This document shows, piece after piece, positions 7,314 to 16,033 of a stretch of DNA of 32,619 bases. The stretch covers positions 1 through 32,619 of the forward strand of contig CAMFHE010000053.1 in assembly GCA_945952045.1 (NCBI GenBank). The letters run 5' to 3'. Position numbers and translations under genes: made by a program. Source of the stretch: an uncultured Rhizobium sp. (lineage in GTDB: Bacteria > Pseudomonadota > Alphaproteobacteria > Rhizobiales > Rhizobiaceae). The notes below the pieces were generated by a model. It saw only the letters and a list, made by a program, of their open reading frames with translations, did no database searches and was not told the DNA's origin. Each line of letters begins with the position of its first letter. Position 1 is the stretch's first letter.

Positions 7314-9074
7314 ATGAACCTTTTTACCGATTTCGAGAAGAGAATTAAGGCCGCTTTGGAAGCGATTGATATCGTGAAGGAAAAGCGATCTGAACTCGAT
7401 TTCGGGCGCATTACGGTCGAAGCGCCGCGCGATCCGAGCCATGGCGATGTCGCCACCAATGCAGCCATGGTGCTTGCCAAGCCGCTGGGCACGAACCCGC
7501 GGGCGCTGGCCGATATCATCGCCTCGGAGTTGAAGCGCGACCCGGATGTGGCGGAAATTTCCGTTGCCGGTCCGGGCTTCATCAACATCCGCCTCGGCGT
7601 CAAATACTGGCAGGAAGTGCTGGCTGCGATCATCGCTGGCGGCGTCGATTTCGGGCGCTCGCCGATGGGCGACGGCCGCAAGGTGAACGTCGAATATGTT
7701 TCCGCCAACCCGACAGGACCGATGCATGTCGGCCATTGCCGCGGCGCCGTCGTCGGCGACGCGCTGGCAAACCTCATGGCTTTCGCCGGTTATGCGGTGA
7801 CCAAGGAATATTACATCAACGACGCCGGCTCGCAGATCGACGTGCTGGCGCGCTCTGTTTTCATCCGCTACCGCGAGGCGCTTGGCGAAGAGGTCGGCGA
7901 GATCCCGCCCGGCCTTTATCCGGGCGATTACCTCGTGCCGGTCGGTCAGGCGCTGGTGCAGGAGTTCGGCTCCTCGCTGCGCGCCATGCCTGAAGACAAG
8001 TGGATGCCGCTGATCCGCGACCGGGCCATCGATGCGATGATGGCAATGATCCGCAGCGATCTGGAAGCGCTGAACGTTCACCACGACGTCTTTTTCTCCG
8101 AGCGCACGCTGCACGCCGGCAATGGCGGGCCGATCCTTTCGGCAATCAACGACCTGACCTTCAAGGGCCATGTCTACAAGGGCGCGCTGCCGCCGCCGAA
8201 GGGCCAGCCGCCGGAAGACTGGGAAGATCGCGAACAGACCCTGTTCCGCTCCACCGAAGTCGGTGACGATATCGACCGGCCGCTGATCAAGTCGGATGGC
8301 AGCTATACCTATTTCGCGGCCGACGTTGCCTATTTCAAAGACAAGTATGACCGCGGCTTCAGCGAGATGATCTACATTCTCGGCGCCGACCATGGCGGTT
8401 ACGTCAAGCGGCTTGAAGCCGTGGCGCGCGCCGTCTCCGGCGGCAAGGCAAAGCTGACGGTGCTTCTCTGCCAGTTAGTGAAGCTCTTCCGCGACGGCGA
8501 GCCGGTGAAGATGTCGAAGCGCTCCGGCGACTTCGTGACGCTGCGTGAAGTGGTCGAGGAAGTCGGCCGCGATGCGGTGCGCTTCATGATGCTGTATCGG
8601 AAAAGCTCCGAGCCGCTCGATTTCGACTTTGCCAAGGTCACCGAGCATTCCAAGGACAATCCGGTGTTCTACGTGCAGTATGCGCATGCGCGCTGCATGT
8701 CGGTGTTCCGTCAGGCGCGCGAAGCGTTTCCCGACCTGGATACGGCCTCGCTCGATCTGGCTTCCGCCGTGCGCGGTCGAATCAATGACCCGAACGAGTT
8801 GCAGCTGATCGCCAAGCTCGCCGAATATCCGCGCGTCATCGAGGCGGCCTCGGTCGCGCAGGAGCCGCATCGCATCGCGTTTTACCTGTATGATCTGGCC
8901 AGCGCCTTCCACGCACACTGGAATAAGGGTAAGGATACGCCAGAGTTACGGTTTATTAACGATAACGACAGAGAATTGAGCATTGCCAGACTTGGGTTGG
9001 TGAATGCGGTCGCTTCGGTTTTGAAGTCCGGTCTTGGTATTACCGGAACGGATGCGCCAAACGAGATGCGCTAA
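7314..9074 (+). CDS. argS: Arginine--tRNA ligase
   Basis: Class I synthetase charging tRNA-Arg. The 586-residue product has the ArgS-specific N-terminal additional domain (about 1-110, including the HGDVATNAAM block). The HIGH-type motif HVGH is at 138-141 within SANPTGPMHVGH, and KMSK at 399-402 within KMSKRSGDFV. The C-terminal DALR anticodon-binding domain covers about the last 120 residues. The start at ATG 7314 (MNLFTDFEKRI) fits the family; the frame is open 42 bp upstream but that segment has no family similarity. Downstream, the SPOR-domain gene begins 60 bp later. Confidence 0.96.
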   Translation: MNLFTDFEKRIKAALEAIDIVKEKRSELDFGRITVEAPRDPSHGDVATNAAMVLAKPLGTNPRALADIIASELKRDPDVAEISVAGPGFINIRLGVKYWQEVLAAIIAGGVDFGRSPMGDGRKVNVEYVSANPTGPMHVGHCRGAVVGDALANLMAFAGYAVTKEYYINDAGSQIDVLARSVFIRYREALGEEVGEIPPGLYPGDYLVPVGQALVQEFGSSLRAMPEDKWMPLIRDRAIDAMMAMIRSDLEALNVHHDVFFSERTLHAGNGGPILSAINDLTFKGHVYKGALPPPKGQPPEDWEDREQTLFRSTEVGDDIDRPLIKSDGSYTYFAADVAYFKDKYDRGFSEMIYILGADHGGYVKRLEAVARAVSGGKAKLTVLLCQLVKLFRDGEPVKMSKRSGDFVTLREVVEEVGRDAVRFMMLYRKSSEPLDFDFAKVTEHSKDNPVFYVQYAHARCMSVFRQAREAFPDLDTASLDLASAVRGRINDPNELQLIAKLAEYPRVIEAASVAQEPHRIAFYLYDLASAFHAHWNKGKDTPELRFINDNDRELSIARLGLVNAVASVLKSGLGITGTDAPNEMR

Positions 9075-9134
9075 ACGTCACCATTTCCCCACAATGCGCT
9101 GGCAACAGGTTCGTGTCAGTGTGAGTGGAGCGTA

Positions 9135-12100
9135 ATGGCAGAGAAACAATTTGCGCGTAGCGGGGCGAAGGGTCCGGATGTATTTGCGGACGACGACCCG
9201 TTGGCTGAACTCGCCCGCATCGTTGGTTTTGAACCGAAGCCGGTTGCCGCGAACACTCAGAGGCGAGACCCTTCCTTCGTCAATATCCGGCCCGTGGAGC
9301 AGCTCCGCGAGCCGGAAATAGAGGCCGCAGTCCCTCGGCCGCAGCATCCGATCTTCAATCTCGAAGACGAATTGCTGCGCGAATTCGAGATGTTCGACGC
9401 GCCGCGCAACGACAATACTGCACCGGAACGGGAAGAAGCCCGCGTCGACGTCGCGCCCGAAGCGCGGCCCGGGCAGTCCGCTGCAGAGCGCCGTGAGCCG
9501 GAGCTCTCGCTGGACGACCAGCCGCAGCCGGTCGATGCGCCCCAGGTCGAAGCTTTTGCGGAAGCGCCGTCCTTCGTCGAGGCTATCGAGCCGGAAACGA
9601 TTTCTGGCCAGCCGGAGTTGTCGAGCGAGGCCGCGGTGGCCCGTCAGGAGCCGGCTTTCACGTCTCGCTCCTACAGTTTCGATCCACCCTTCGATCTGGA
9701 TGTCCCGGCTGCGCAGCCCGCGCCTGTCGCTGCGGCAGCGCCGGCTGTCGAGACCTTCGAATTCGATCTCGCCAACGAGCTTGAAATGGCCGTCGGCAGT
9801 TCGGTTGCGAGCGAGCCTGCGCCGGCATCGGCGCCGCTTGTCGAGCAGCCCGTTCTCGAAGAGCCGGTTGCAATTGTCGAGCCCGTTGCGCCGTCAGCCC
9901 CGGCTCAAGCGCCCGTTGCGCAGCGCTTTCGCTCGTTGGCGACGGATTTCAGAATGCAGCGCGCCACGTATCAGCCGGCGGCTGCCGCCGAACCGGCGGC
10001 GCCCATTGCTGAAATTCCAGCAACCCCTGTTATCGAGCCGATCGCTCGCGATGTGCGTGAAGAAAGCGCCCGGGCGGCCGCGCAACGCGAACCGCATTTC
10101 GAGGAACCCGCGATCGAGTGGGACCGTCTGGCCGAGGAACTGACCAGCGTCATCAGCGAGCCGGATCAACCGCAGATTCCGCAGGGTGGTTTCCGTTCCG
10201 CCAAGGAACTCAGCTCCGACGACCTGCTGGACGACGTCTCCCGCTTCCCGGTTCCGGCAACGCCGGCGGTTGCGTCTTCGGCGTCGCTGGCGCCGGATGT
10301 GACCGCCGAGCCGAAATCCGCCGCTACGCGCTTCGAAAAGCCGATGGCCGACACGCAGTCGGCAGCGCCGAACGATCCGGCATTCGAGTTCGATTTCGAC
10401 AATATCGAGCTCGAACTCGCGGATATGAATTTCGATGAGCCGCCGGTGGTTGCGCCGGAGCCGAAGCCGCGGCCGCAGGCACAGCCTGTCCGCGCGCCGG
10501 AGCCGGTCGCATCGCAACCGGTTCGTGCAAACTTCGTTCCGCCGCTGGTCATGCAGGCCCCGGTCGAGCGTGCACCGGTCGCTCCGACGCCGGCCACGCC
10601 CGTGGTTGCCGCAGCGCCCGTAAAGCCGACGCCCGCCATGCTGACCGAAGATGGCGAACTGCCTTTCGATCCGTCGCTGATTGCCGATGCCGAAGAGCAT
10701 CCGGAAGTCGTACCGCATCTCGACGTGCCCTCGCTGCCGGCAGTCGAGCCGGAGGAGACGATCGCGCCGGAACCGGAATACGATCTCGATATCGACGCCG
10801 AGATGGCAAATCTGTTTGCGCCGATGAAATCGGCCGAGCCGGAGATTGCTGCTCCATCGTCGGTCGCTGCGGTCTCGGCAGTGGCGCTGGACACCAAGGA
10901 TCCGCAGCGCTTCGAAAATGGCAAGGCGGCGATCGATGAGTTCGACGAATTCGAACGCGCGCTGGAGGAAGACTTCCGTCGCGCCATGGGCGAGCCCATG
11001 GCCGATGGCGACCACGCGCAGCCGATGATTCTCGGCCCGGGCATGAGCTATGCGACGCCTGAACCGGCGCGTCCGCGTCGGTTGTCGCGTGGCCTGATCG
11101 TCGGGGTGGCCGCCGCCGTCATCGGCATGGCGGGCCTTGCCGGAGCCTATACGCTGTTCTTTGCTCCCAACGGCGGTGTGGCCGGGTCGTCTTCTTCGAC
11201 GGGTCCGCGCATTATTGCCGCCGATACCGAGCCGACCAAGGTCGTTCCGGAAAACCCCGGTGGCAAGACCGTTCCGAACCAGGACAAGGCGGTCTACGAC
11301 CGCGTTGCCGGAAACGCCACGGCACAGCCGAAGCAGGATTCGCTCCTGTCCTCGACGGAAGAACCGATCGATGTCGTGCAGCGTACGCTCGGACCGGAAT
11401 CGCTGCCGATGGATAGCGGCGAGGACGCAATCGCCAACATGCAGACGCCGGTGGGTGAAACCGAAGATGCGCGTCTGCTCGGCGATGACACGCCTGCCGC
11501 AGCCAAGAGCAACAAGCCGGGCGCTGACGGATCGAATCCGGGTGTTTCGCCACGCAAGGTCCGCACGATGATCGTCAAGGCTGACGGCACGCTGGTGGCT
11601 CGTGAAACCGAGCAGCCGGAAGCCGCACCCGCAGCCCAGGCGCCGGCATCGACCGATCTGAAGCCGGCGCTGGCGACCCCGGCGCAGCCGACACAGGATG
11701 CTCAGAAGTCGAACGATATCGCCTCCGTCATCGATCAGGCCGCCGAAGATCAGCCTGCCACGACGAACCAGAACGATCCGCCGCTGCGCACCGTTCGTAC
11801 GACGAAAGTCGAGGCGCCGACCGCAGCGGCCACTGCGACGCCTGCCGCACCCGTCCCCGCAAGCCGTCCGGCCGATCAGCCGGTCAACGTTGTGGGCACG
11901 GTTACGGAGCGCGGCACGGTTCGCAAGCCGGCCGAAGAACAGGCTGCGGCGCCCGAGCAGCAGGTTGCGGCTGCAACGCCTGGCGGTTACGTGATGCAGA
12001 TCGCATCGCTGCCTTCGGAAGCGGAAGCCAAGAAGTCCTATTCGAGCCTGTCCTCGAAGTTCGGCAGCCTGATCGGCGGCCGCGGCTACGAGATCAAGAA

Positions 12101-12224
12101 GGCCGAGATCGCCGGCAAGGGTACGTTCTATCGCGTGCGTGTTGCCGTCGGCTCGAAGGATGCGGCTGCTGCGCTTTGCGTGAAGTATCGCGCCGCCGGC
12201 GGCACCTGCCTGGTCTCGAAGTAA
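9135..12224 (+). CDS. Very long single-pass SPOR-domain protein (putative cell-envelope/division factor)
   Basis: 1029 residues with three clear parts. Residues 1-650 are a low-complexity, acidic, Pro/Ala/Glu/Val-rich region, presumably cytoplasmic and disordered. One transmembrane helix, about 653-676 (GLIVGVAAAVIGMAGLAGAY), follows the basic stretch RPRRLSR. After a periplasmic Pro/Ala/Thr linker, a C-terminal SPOR domain covers about 950-1029 (GGYVMQIASLPSEAEAK ... YRVRVAVGSKDAAAALC ... CLVSK). SPOR domains bind denuded glycan strands at sites of septation or growth. The cytoplasmic part carries about six short repeats of an acidic-aromatic motif (residues 74, 208, 327, 417, 548, 603), likely peptide docking sites. 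ATG 9135 has GGAG 5 nt upstream. The function is inferred only from topology and the SPOR domain. Confidence 0.88.
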   Translation: MAEKQFARSGAKGPDVFADDDPLAELARIVGFEPKPVAANTQRRDPSFVNIRPVEQLREPEIEAAVPRPQHPIFNLEDELLREFEMFDAPRNDNTAPEREEARVDVAPEARPGQSAAERREPELSLDDQPQPVDAPQVEAFAEAPSFVEAIEPETISGQPELSSEAAVARQEPAFTSRSYSFDPPFDLDVPAAQPAPVAAAAPAVETFEFDLANELEMAVGSSVASEPAPASAPLVEQPVLEEPVAIVEPVAPSAPAQAPVAQRFRSLATDFRMQRATYQPAAAAEPAAPIAEIPATPVIEPIARDVREESARAAAQREPHFEEPAIEWDRLAEELTSVISEPDQPQIPQGGFRSAKELSSDDLLDDVSRFPVPATPAVASSASLAPDVTAEPKSAATRFEKPMADTQSAAPNDPAFEFDFDNIELELADMNFDEPPVVAPEPKPRPQAQPVRAPEPVASQPVRANFVPPLVMQAPVERAPVAPTPATPVVAAAPVKPTPAMLTEDGELPFDPSLIADAEEHPEVVPHLDVPSLPAVEPEETIAPEPEYDLDIDAEMANLFAPMKSAEPEIAAPSSVAAVSAVALDTKDPQRFENGKAAIDEFDEFERALEEDFRRAMGEPMADGDHAQPMILGPGMSYATPEPARPRRLSRGLIVGVAAAVIGMAGLAGAYTLFFAPNGGVAGSSSSTGPRIIAADTEPTKVVPENPGGKTVPNQDKAVYDRVAGNATAQPKQDSLLSSTEEPIDVVQRTLGPESLPMDSGEDAIANMQTPVGETEDARLLGDDTPAAAKSNKPGADGSNPGVSPRKVRTMIVKADGTLVARETEQPEAAPAAQAPASTDLKPALATPAQPTQDAQKSNDIASVIDQAAEDQPATTNQNDPPLRTVRTTKVEAPTAAATATPAAPVPASRPADQPVNVVGTVTERGTVRKPAEEQAAAPEQQVAAATPGGYVMQIASLPSEAEAKKSYSSLSSKFGSLIGGRGYEIKKAEIAGKGTFYRVRVAVGSKDAAAALCVKYRAAGGTCLVSK

Positions 12225-12242
12225 TTCGCTTTATAGCAATGG

Positions 12243-12268
12243 AAGCGGCGGTCCCTGGCCGCCGCTTT
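12243..12268 (+). terminator. Hairpin terminator after the SPOR-domain gene
   Basis: AAGCGGCGG (12243-12251) and CCGCCGCTT (12259-12267) form a 9-bp stem with a 7-nt loop, followed by a weak T stretch (TTCGTTTG). It sits 18 bp after the stop codon. Confidence 0.75.
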
Positions 12269-12302
12269 CGTTTGTCCATTCCTCAATAATGACGAGTGAT
12301 CC

Positions 12303-13316
12303 ATGACTGATGCAAAGGCGATGATCCTGGGATGCAGCGGCCTGACGCTGACGGCGGACGAAATTGCGCTTTATCGCGATGAACAGCCATGGGGTTTCAT
12401 CCTCTTCGGCCGCAATATCGGCGAGCCACAGCAGATCGCCGATCTGGTCGCGCAGATGCGCGAGAGCGTTGGCAGGCCTGCGCCGGTGTTTATCGATCAG
12501 GAAGGCGGCCGCGTGCAGCGCATCCGCCCGCCGATCCTCGACAAGTATCCATCCGCCCAATCGCTCGGTGAAATCTATCGGCAGGATCGCGAAAAGGGCC
12601 GCCGCGCCGCATGGCTGATGTCGCGGCTGCATGCCTTCGATCTCAGTCGCTTCGGTATCGATGTCGATTGCCTGCCGGTGCTGGACGTTCCGGTGGAAGG
12701 CAGCAGCAATGTCATCGGAGATCGCGCCTATGCCTTCGATCCGGCAATCGTCGCGGATATGGGCAGGGCAGCGGCCGAAGGCTTGAAGGCTGGCGGCGTG
12801 CTGCCCGTCATGAAGCATATGCCGGGCCACGGGCGGGGCATGGCCGATTCCCACCATGAATTGCCGGTCGTCCATGCCAGCCGCACCGAGCTGGAAGCGC
12901 ATGATTTCGCGCCCTTCGTTGCCCTCAAGGATGAGTTGATGGCGATGACCTGCCATATCGTCTACACCGCGCTCGATCCCGAGCGCCCGGCGACGACTTC
13001 GCGCAAGGTGATCGAGGAGATCGTTCGCGGTCATATCGGCTTCGACGGCTTGCTGATTTCCGACGATTCCTCGATGAATGCCCTGAAGGGCACGCTTGGC
13101 GAACGTGCGGCGAATATTGTCGCCGGTGGCTGCGATATCGTCTTGCATTGCAACGGCGTCATGGATGAAATGAAGCAGGTGGTGGCCGAGGCGCGCCCGC
13201 TCTCCGGGCGCACGTTGGAACGCGCCAAGGCCGTGGAGGCCGCGCTCGGCAAGGCGCAGGTTGCCGACGAGATGGCGCTGCGCGCCGAATTCGCCGCATT
13301 GCTGCCGGTTGCCTGA
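12303..13316 (+). CDS. nagZ: Beta-N-acetylhexosaminidase (family 3 glycoside hydrolase)
   Basis: Cytoplasmic enzyme that removes terminal N-acetylglucosamine from anhydromuropeptides during peptidoglycan recycling. The 337-residue product shows GH3 NagZ hallmarks: DQEGGRVQRI (about 63-72), the KHMPGHG...DSHHELP block that contains the catalytic His loop, and LLISDDSSMNAL with the nucleophile Asp. There is no signal peptide, as expected. It starts the nagZ-scpA-scpB run, with scpA 27 bp downstream. The SD is weak (GAG before ATCC). In some alphaproteobacteria NagZ activity feeds beta-lactamase induction, but nothing here shows an ampR/ampC link. Confidence 0.94.
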   Translation: MTDAKAMILGCSGLTLTADEIALYRDEQPWGFILFGRNIGEPQQIADLVAQMRESVGRPAPVFIDQEGGRVQRIRPPILDKYPSAQSLGEIYRQDREKGRRAAWLMSRLHAFDLSRFGIDVDCLPVLDVPVEGSSNVIGDRAYAFDPAIVADMGRAAAEGLKAGGVLPVMKHMPGHGRGMADSHHELPVVHASRTELEAHDFAPFVALKDELMAMTCHIVYTALDPERPATTSRKVIEEIVRGHIGFDGLLISDDSSMNALKGTLGERAANIVAGGCDIVLHCNGVMDEMKQVVAEARPLSGRTLERAKAVEAALGKAQVADEMALRAEFAALLPVA

Positions 13317-13343
13317 GCGCGTCGTCGGCCAAGGAAAGACGGG

Positions 13344-14186
13344 TTGACCAAGGGCAAGATCCCTAGCGCTGACGGTGTCACACCGATGGACCCGCTCTGG
13401 CAGGAGAGCGGACGGGCGGAGCGTGGCGATGGCGAGCCGGCGCTGGTCATCGATGTCGGTGGTTTCGAAGGCCCGCTCGATCTGCTCCTGCATCTGGCGC
13501 GCAGCCAAAAGGTCGATCTGGCACGCATTTCCATCCTGGCGCTTGCCGAACAATATCTCGAATTCGTCGATACCGCGCGTCAGGTGCGAATAGAACTGGC
13601 TGCCGATTATCTGGTGATGGCCGCCTGGCTTGCCTATCTGAAGTCGCGTTTGCTGATCCCGCAGCAGTTGAAGGACGAGGGACCTTCGGGTGAGGAAATG
13701 GCGGCAACGCTCGCTTTCCGCCTCAAGCGACTGGAAGCGATGCGCGATGCAGCGACGCGGCTCGTCAACCGCAATCGCCTTGGCCGGGACGTGTTTGTGC
13801 GCGGTGCGCCGGAACATATTGCCGATGATCGCAAATCCGTGTTCGAAGCGACGCTTTACGATCTGCTCTCGGCCTACGCCAATCTACGACAGCGCCAGGC
13901 GGTCACGCAGGTGACCATCGAGAAGCGGCAAGTCTGGTCATTGACCGATGCCCGCGACATCCTTATCCGGATGATTGGCGAGACCGGTGACGATTGGCAC
14001 GCGCTCGACCGTTTTCTACTGCGTTATCTCGTCGCCCCTGGCGATCGTGCAACCGCGATTGCCAGCGCCTTTGCCGCCTCGCTCGAACTTGCGCGTGAGG
14101 GGCAGGTCGAGCTTCGTCAGAACGGCGTCTTCGAGCCGATCTTCATGCGCCGTGGCAGGAAGCCCCTGCCGCGCAACGAACAGTGA
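13344..14186 (+). CDS. scpA: Segregation and condensation protein A (kleisin), TTG start
   Basis: ScpA is the kleisin subunit of the SMC-ScpAB condensin that organises and segregates the chromosome. The 280 residues contain the ScpA core beginning at FEGPLDLLLHLARSQKVDL (about residue 42) and the ALAEQYLEFVDTARQ and YLVMAAWLAYLKSRLLIP helices. The latter form the N-terminal SMC-neck-binding region. A C-terminal winged helix follows. The start is called at TTG 13344 because AAGGAAAG lies just upstream (13331-13338). The next in-frame ATG (13386) has no SD. The 5' part before the core is family-variable. scpB starts 7 nt after the stop. Confidence 0.93.
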   Translation: MTKGKIPSADGVTPMDPLWQESGRAERGDGEPALVIDVGGFEGPLDLLLHLARSQKVDLARISILALAEQYLEFVDTARQVRIELAADYLVMAAWLAYLKSRLLIPQQLKDEGPSGEEMAATLAFRLKRLEAMRDAATRLVNRNRLGRDVFVRGAPEHIADDRKSVFEATLYDLLSAYANLRQRQAVTQVTIEKRQVWSLTDARDILIRMIGETGDDWHALDRFLLRYLVAPGDRATAIASAFAASLELAREGQVELRQNGVFEPIFMRRGRKPLPRNEQ

Positions 14187-14193
14187 GGCTTGC

Positions 14194-14910
14194 GTGTCGA
14201 CTGTCGAAATCGAACCTGAAGACGATGAGCTCCGCATGGGGCAGGCCGTTTCCGAACGTCGTCTGACGGAGGCCGAGCGCATAGCGGAAGCGCTGATCTT
14301 CGCCTCCGCCCAACCCGTCTCCGAGCGCTATATCGCAGAGCGCCTGCCTGTCGGGATCGATGCCGGCGCCGTGCTGATGCGGCTGAAAACGCTTTATGCG
14401 CCGCGCGGCGTCAATCTGGTGCAGGTCGAGGATCATTGGGCTTTCCGCACCGCTTCCGATCTCTCCTTCGTGCTGCGCAGCGGCGAGACGGAAGCGCGCA
14501 AGCTTTCGCGCGCGGCGCTGGAAGTGCTTGCGATCATCGCCTATCACCAACCGGTCACTCGCGCTGAAATCGAGGAAATTCGTGGCGTGCAGACATCGAA
14601 AGGCACGCTCGACGTGCTGATGGAGGCCGCATGGGTGCGGTTTCGCGGGCGCAGACGAACGCCCGGTCGCCCGGTCACATTTGGCACCACGCGGGATTTT
14701 CTCGACCATTTCGGGTTGGAGACATTGCGCGACCTGCCCGGGGTGGAAGAATTGAAGGGGGCAGGGCTGTTGTCGGGCCGCATTCCGCCGGGCTTTCGCA
14801 TGCCGCTTCCGCCTAACGACGACGAACTGGCGGATGACGAGGATCCGATCACCGCTTCCGACATCGAAGAGCTGGGTCTGCTGACCCCGGGCGGCCCGGG
14901 CGACGAGTAG
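14194..14910 (+). CDS. scpB: Segregation and condensation protein B, GTG start
   Basis: ScpB dimerises through winged-helix domains and clamps ScpA in the SMC-ScpAB complex. The 238-residue product has the family opening EAERIAEALIFASAQPVSERYIAERLP, the central ARKLSRAALEVLAIIAYHQPVTRAEIEEIRGV and the GRPVTFGTTRDFLDHFGL block. A short acidic C-terminal tail is present. The start at GTG 14194 is backed by GAGG six nt upstream, at the scpA stop. ATG 14236 is an alternative that would trim 14 residues. The coupling to scpA is tight. Confidence 0.94.
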   Translation: MSTVEIEPEDDELRMGQAVSERRLTEAERIAEALIFASAQPVSERYIAERLPVGIDAGAVLMRLKTLYAPRGVNLVQVEDHWAFRTASDLSFVLRSGETEARKLSRAALEVLAIIAYHQPVTRAEIEEIRGVQTSKGTLDVLMEAAWVRFRGRRRTPGRPVTFGTTRDFLDHFGLETLRDLPGVEELKGAGLLSGRIPPGFRMPLPPNDDELADDEDPITASDIEELGLLTPGGPGDE

Positions 14911-15295
14911 CGCCGGCATGTTTCGACGATTTCGTATCACGGAGCCATAATTCGGGCGGATATATCACTTATTGCTGATGAAATCCGGGGAAACGTGGCG
15001 CGATGTCGATTGATCGTCTTACGGCAAATTGACGCCATCAGGTGCAAGCAGAACGCCGTTGCTTTGGGACTAGGTCGCACAGGCATCGATATCCCGTGGT
15101 TTTCAGGGGATTTTCCAGGCTGGCATTCTGCGGTCAAAGGATTTGCCGCAGCCGATTTACCCCGTAAACACCGTCTGCCGTCCACAGCGGAATTGCAACA
15201 TTCGCAATGTGGGTCAGCCCTGGGACATTTTGGTGTTTGAAAAAGCTGGCTAAACATCTTAGATCATTTGAAACGAAAAACAGGGAGTAGCGTTG
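14911..15295. other. Intergenic region scpB-tatA, probable tat operon promoter
   Basis: 385 bp with no supported gene; the open frames here lack ribosome-binding sites and recognisable products. A short palindrome ACATT-CGC-AATGT occurs at 15198-15210, about 85 bp before tatA. The last 60 bp are AT-richer and end in the tatA SD (AGGGAG). It probably contains the tatABC promoter, but I cannot assign hexamers with confidence. Confidence 0.4.
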
Positions 15296-15493
15296 ATGGG
15301 TTCTTTCAGCATGTGGCATTGGCTTATCGTTCTGGCGATCGTCCTGCTGCTGTTCGGCCGCGGCAAGATTCCGGAGCTGATGGGTGATGTCGCCAAGGGC
15401 ATCAAGAACTTCAAGAAGGGCATGGGCGACGACGACACGACGACCACTCAGTCCAAGACGGTCGATCACAAGGCTGACGAGAGCAAGTCTTAA
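15296..15493 (+). CDS. tatA: Sec-independent translocase subunit TatA
   Basis: Pore-forming subunit of the twin-arginine translocase, which exports folded proteins across the inner membrane. The 65-residue product has the standard layout: a short N-terminal transmembrane helix (WHWLIVLAIVLLLFG, about 7-21), the FGRGKIPELMGDVAKGIKNFKKG hinge and amphipathic helix, and a short acidic/basic tail. An in-frame TTG at 15293 abuts the ATG, but AGGGAG eight nt upstream fits ATG 15296. First gene of tatA-tatB-tatC. Confidence 0.96.
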   Translation: MGSFSMWHWLIVLAIVLLLFGRGKIPELMGDVAKGIKNFKKGMGDDDTTTTQSKTVDHKADESKS

Positions 15494-15553
15494 GAGGTCC
15501 GGTCCGGCGCGCCCGTTGTTTGACGGTCGCCGAGCGGCTGGAGGAGCCTGAGT

Positions 15554-16033
15554 ATGTTGGATGTTGGCTGGAGCGAGCTGCTTGTCATCGCAGTCGTTCT
15601 TATCGTCGTGGTCGGTCCCAAGGACCTGCCGCCGATGCTTCGCGCCTTCGGGAAAATGACGACCCGCTTGCGCTCCATGGCCGGAGAATTCCGGGCGCAG
15701 TTCGATGAAGCACTTCGTGATGCGGATTTGGACGATGTGCGCAAGACGATCAACGATGCGCAACGACTTAATCCCGTCAATTCGCTGCGGGATGCGATGA
15801 GTCCTTTGCGGCAGACGGCGAACGAGATTCGCTCCGACTTCCAGAGTGCCGTATCGACGCCGGCGCCGCCGACGCCAAGCGTGTCCACGGCGACAGTGGA
15901 TCAATTGCCTCCGGTGACGGCGCCGGAACCGGTCATCACGCCTCAGATGGCCGAACGGCCGCAGCAAGCGCCTGTCTTCCCATGGAGCGCGGCGGGCCGC
16001 AAAGCAGACGCCGCCAAGAAGGACGAGGCATGA
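15554..16033 (+). CDS. tatB: Sec-independent translocase subunit TatB
   Basis: TatB forms the twin-arginine substrate receptor together with TatC. The 159-residue protein has the TatB-type opening MLDVGWSELLVIAVVLIVVVGPKDLP, with one transmembrane helix at about 6-21 and the conserved Gly-Pro hinge. A long amphipathic helix (residues 30-75) and a Pro/Thr/Ala-rich C-terminal tail follow, as expected for TatB rather than TatA. GAGGAG lies 7 nt before ATG 15554. Its TGA overlaps the tatC ATG (ATGA at 16030-16033), suggesting translational coupling. Confidence 0.95.
   Translation: MLDVGWSELLVIAVVLIVVVGPKDLPPMLRAFGKMTTRLRSMAGEFRAQFDEALRDADLDDVRKTINDAQRLNPVNSLRDAMSPLRQTANEIRSDFQSAVSTPAPPTPSVSTATVDQLPPVTAPEPVITPQMAERPQQAPVFPWSAAGRKADAAKKDEA

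Noticed and set aside
5997..8393. 798-residue minus-strand open frame
   Set aside because: It lies fully antisense to dgt and the first part of argS, both of which carry intact family motifs. Long antisense frames are expected in GC-rich coding DNA with strong third-position bias.
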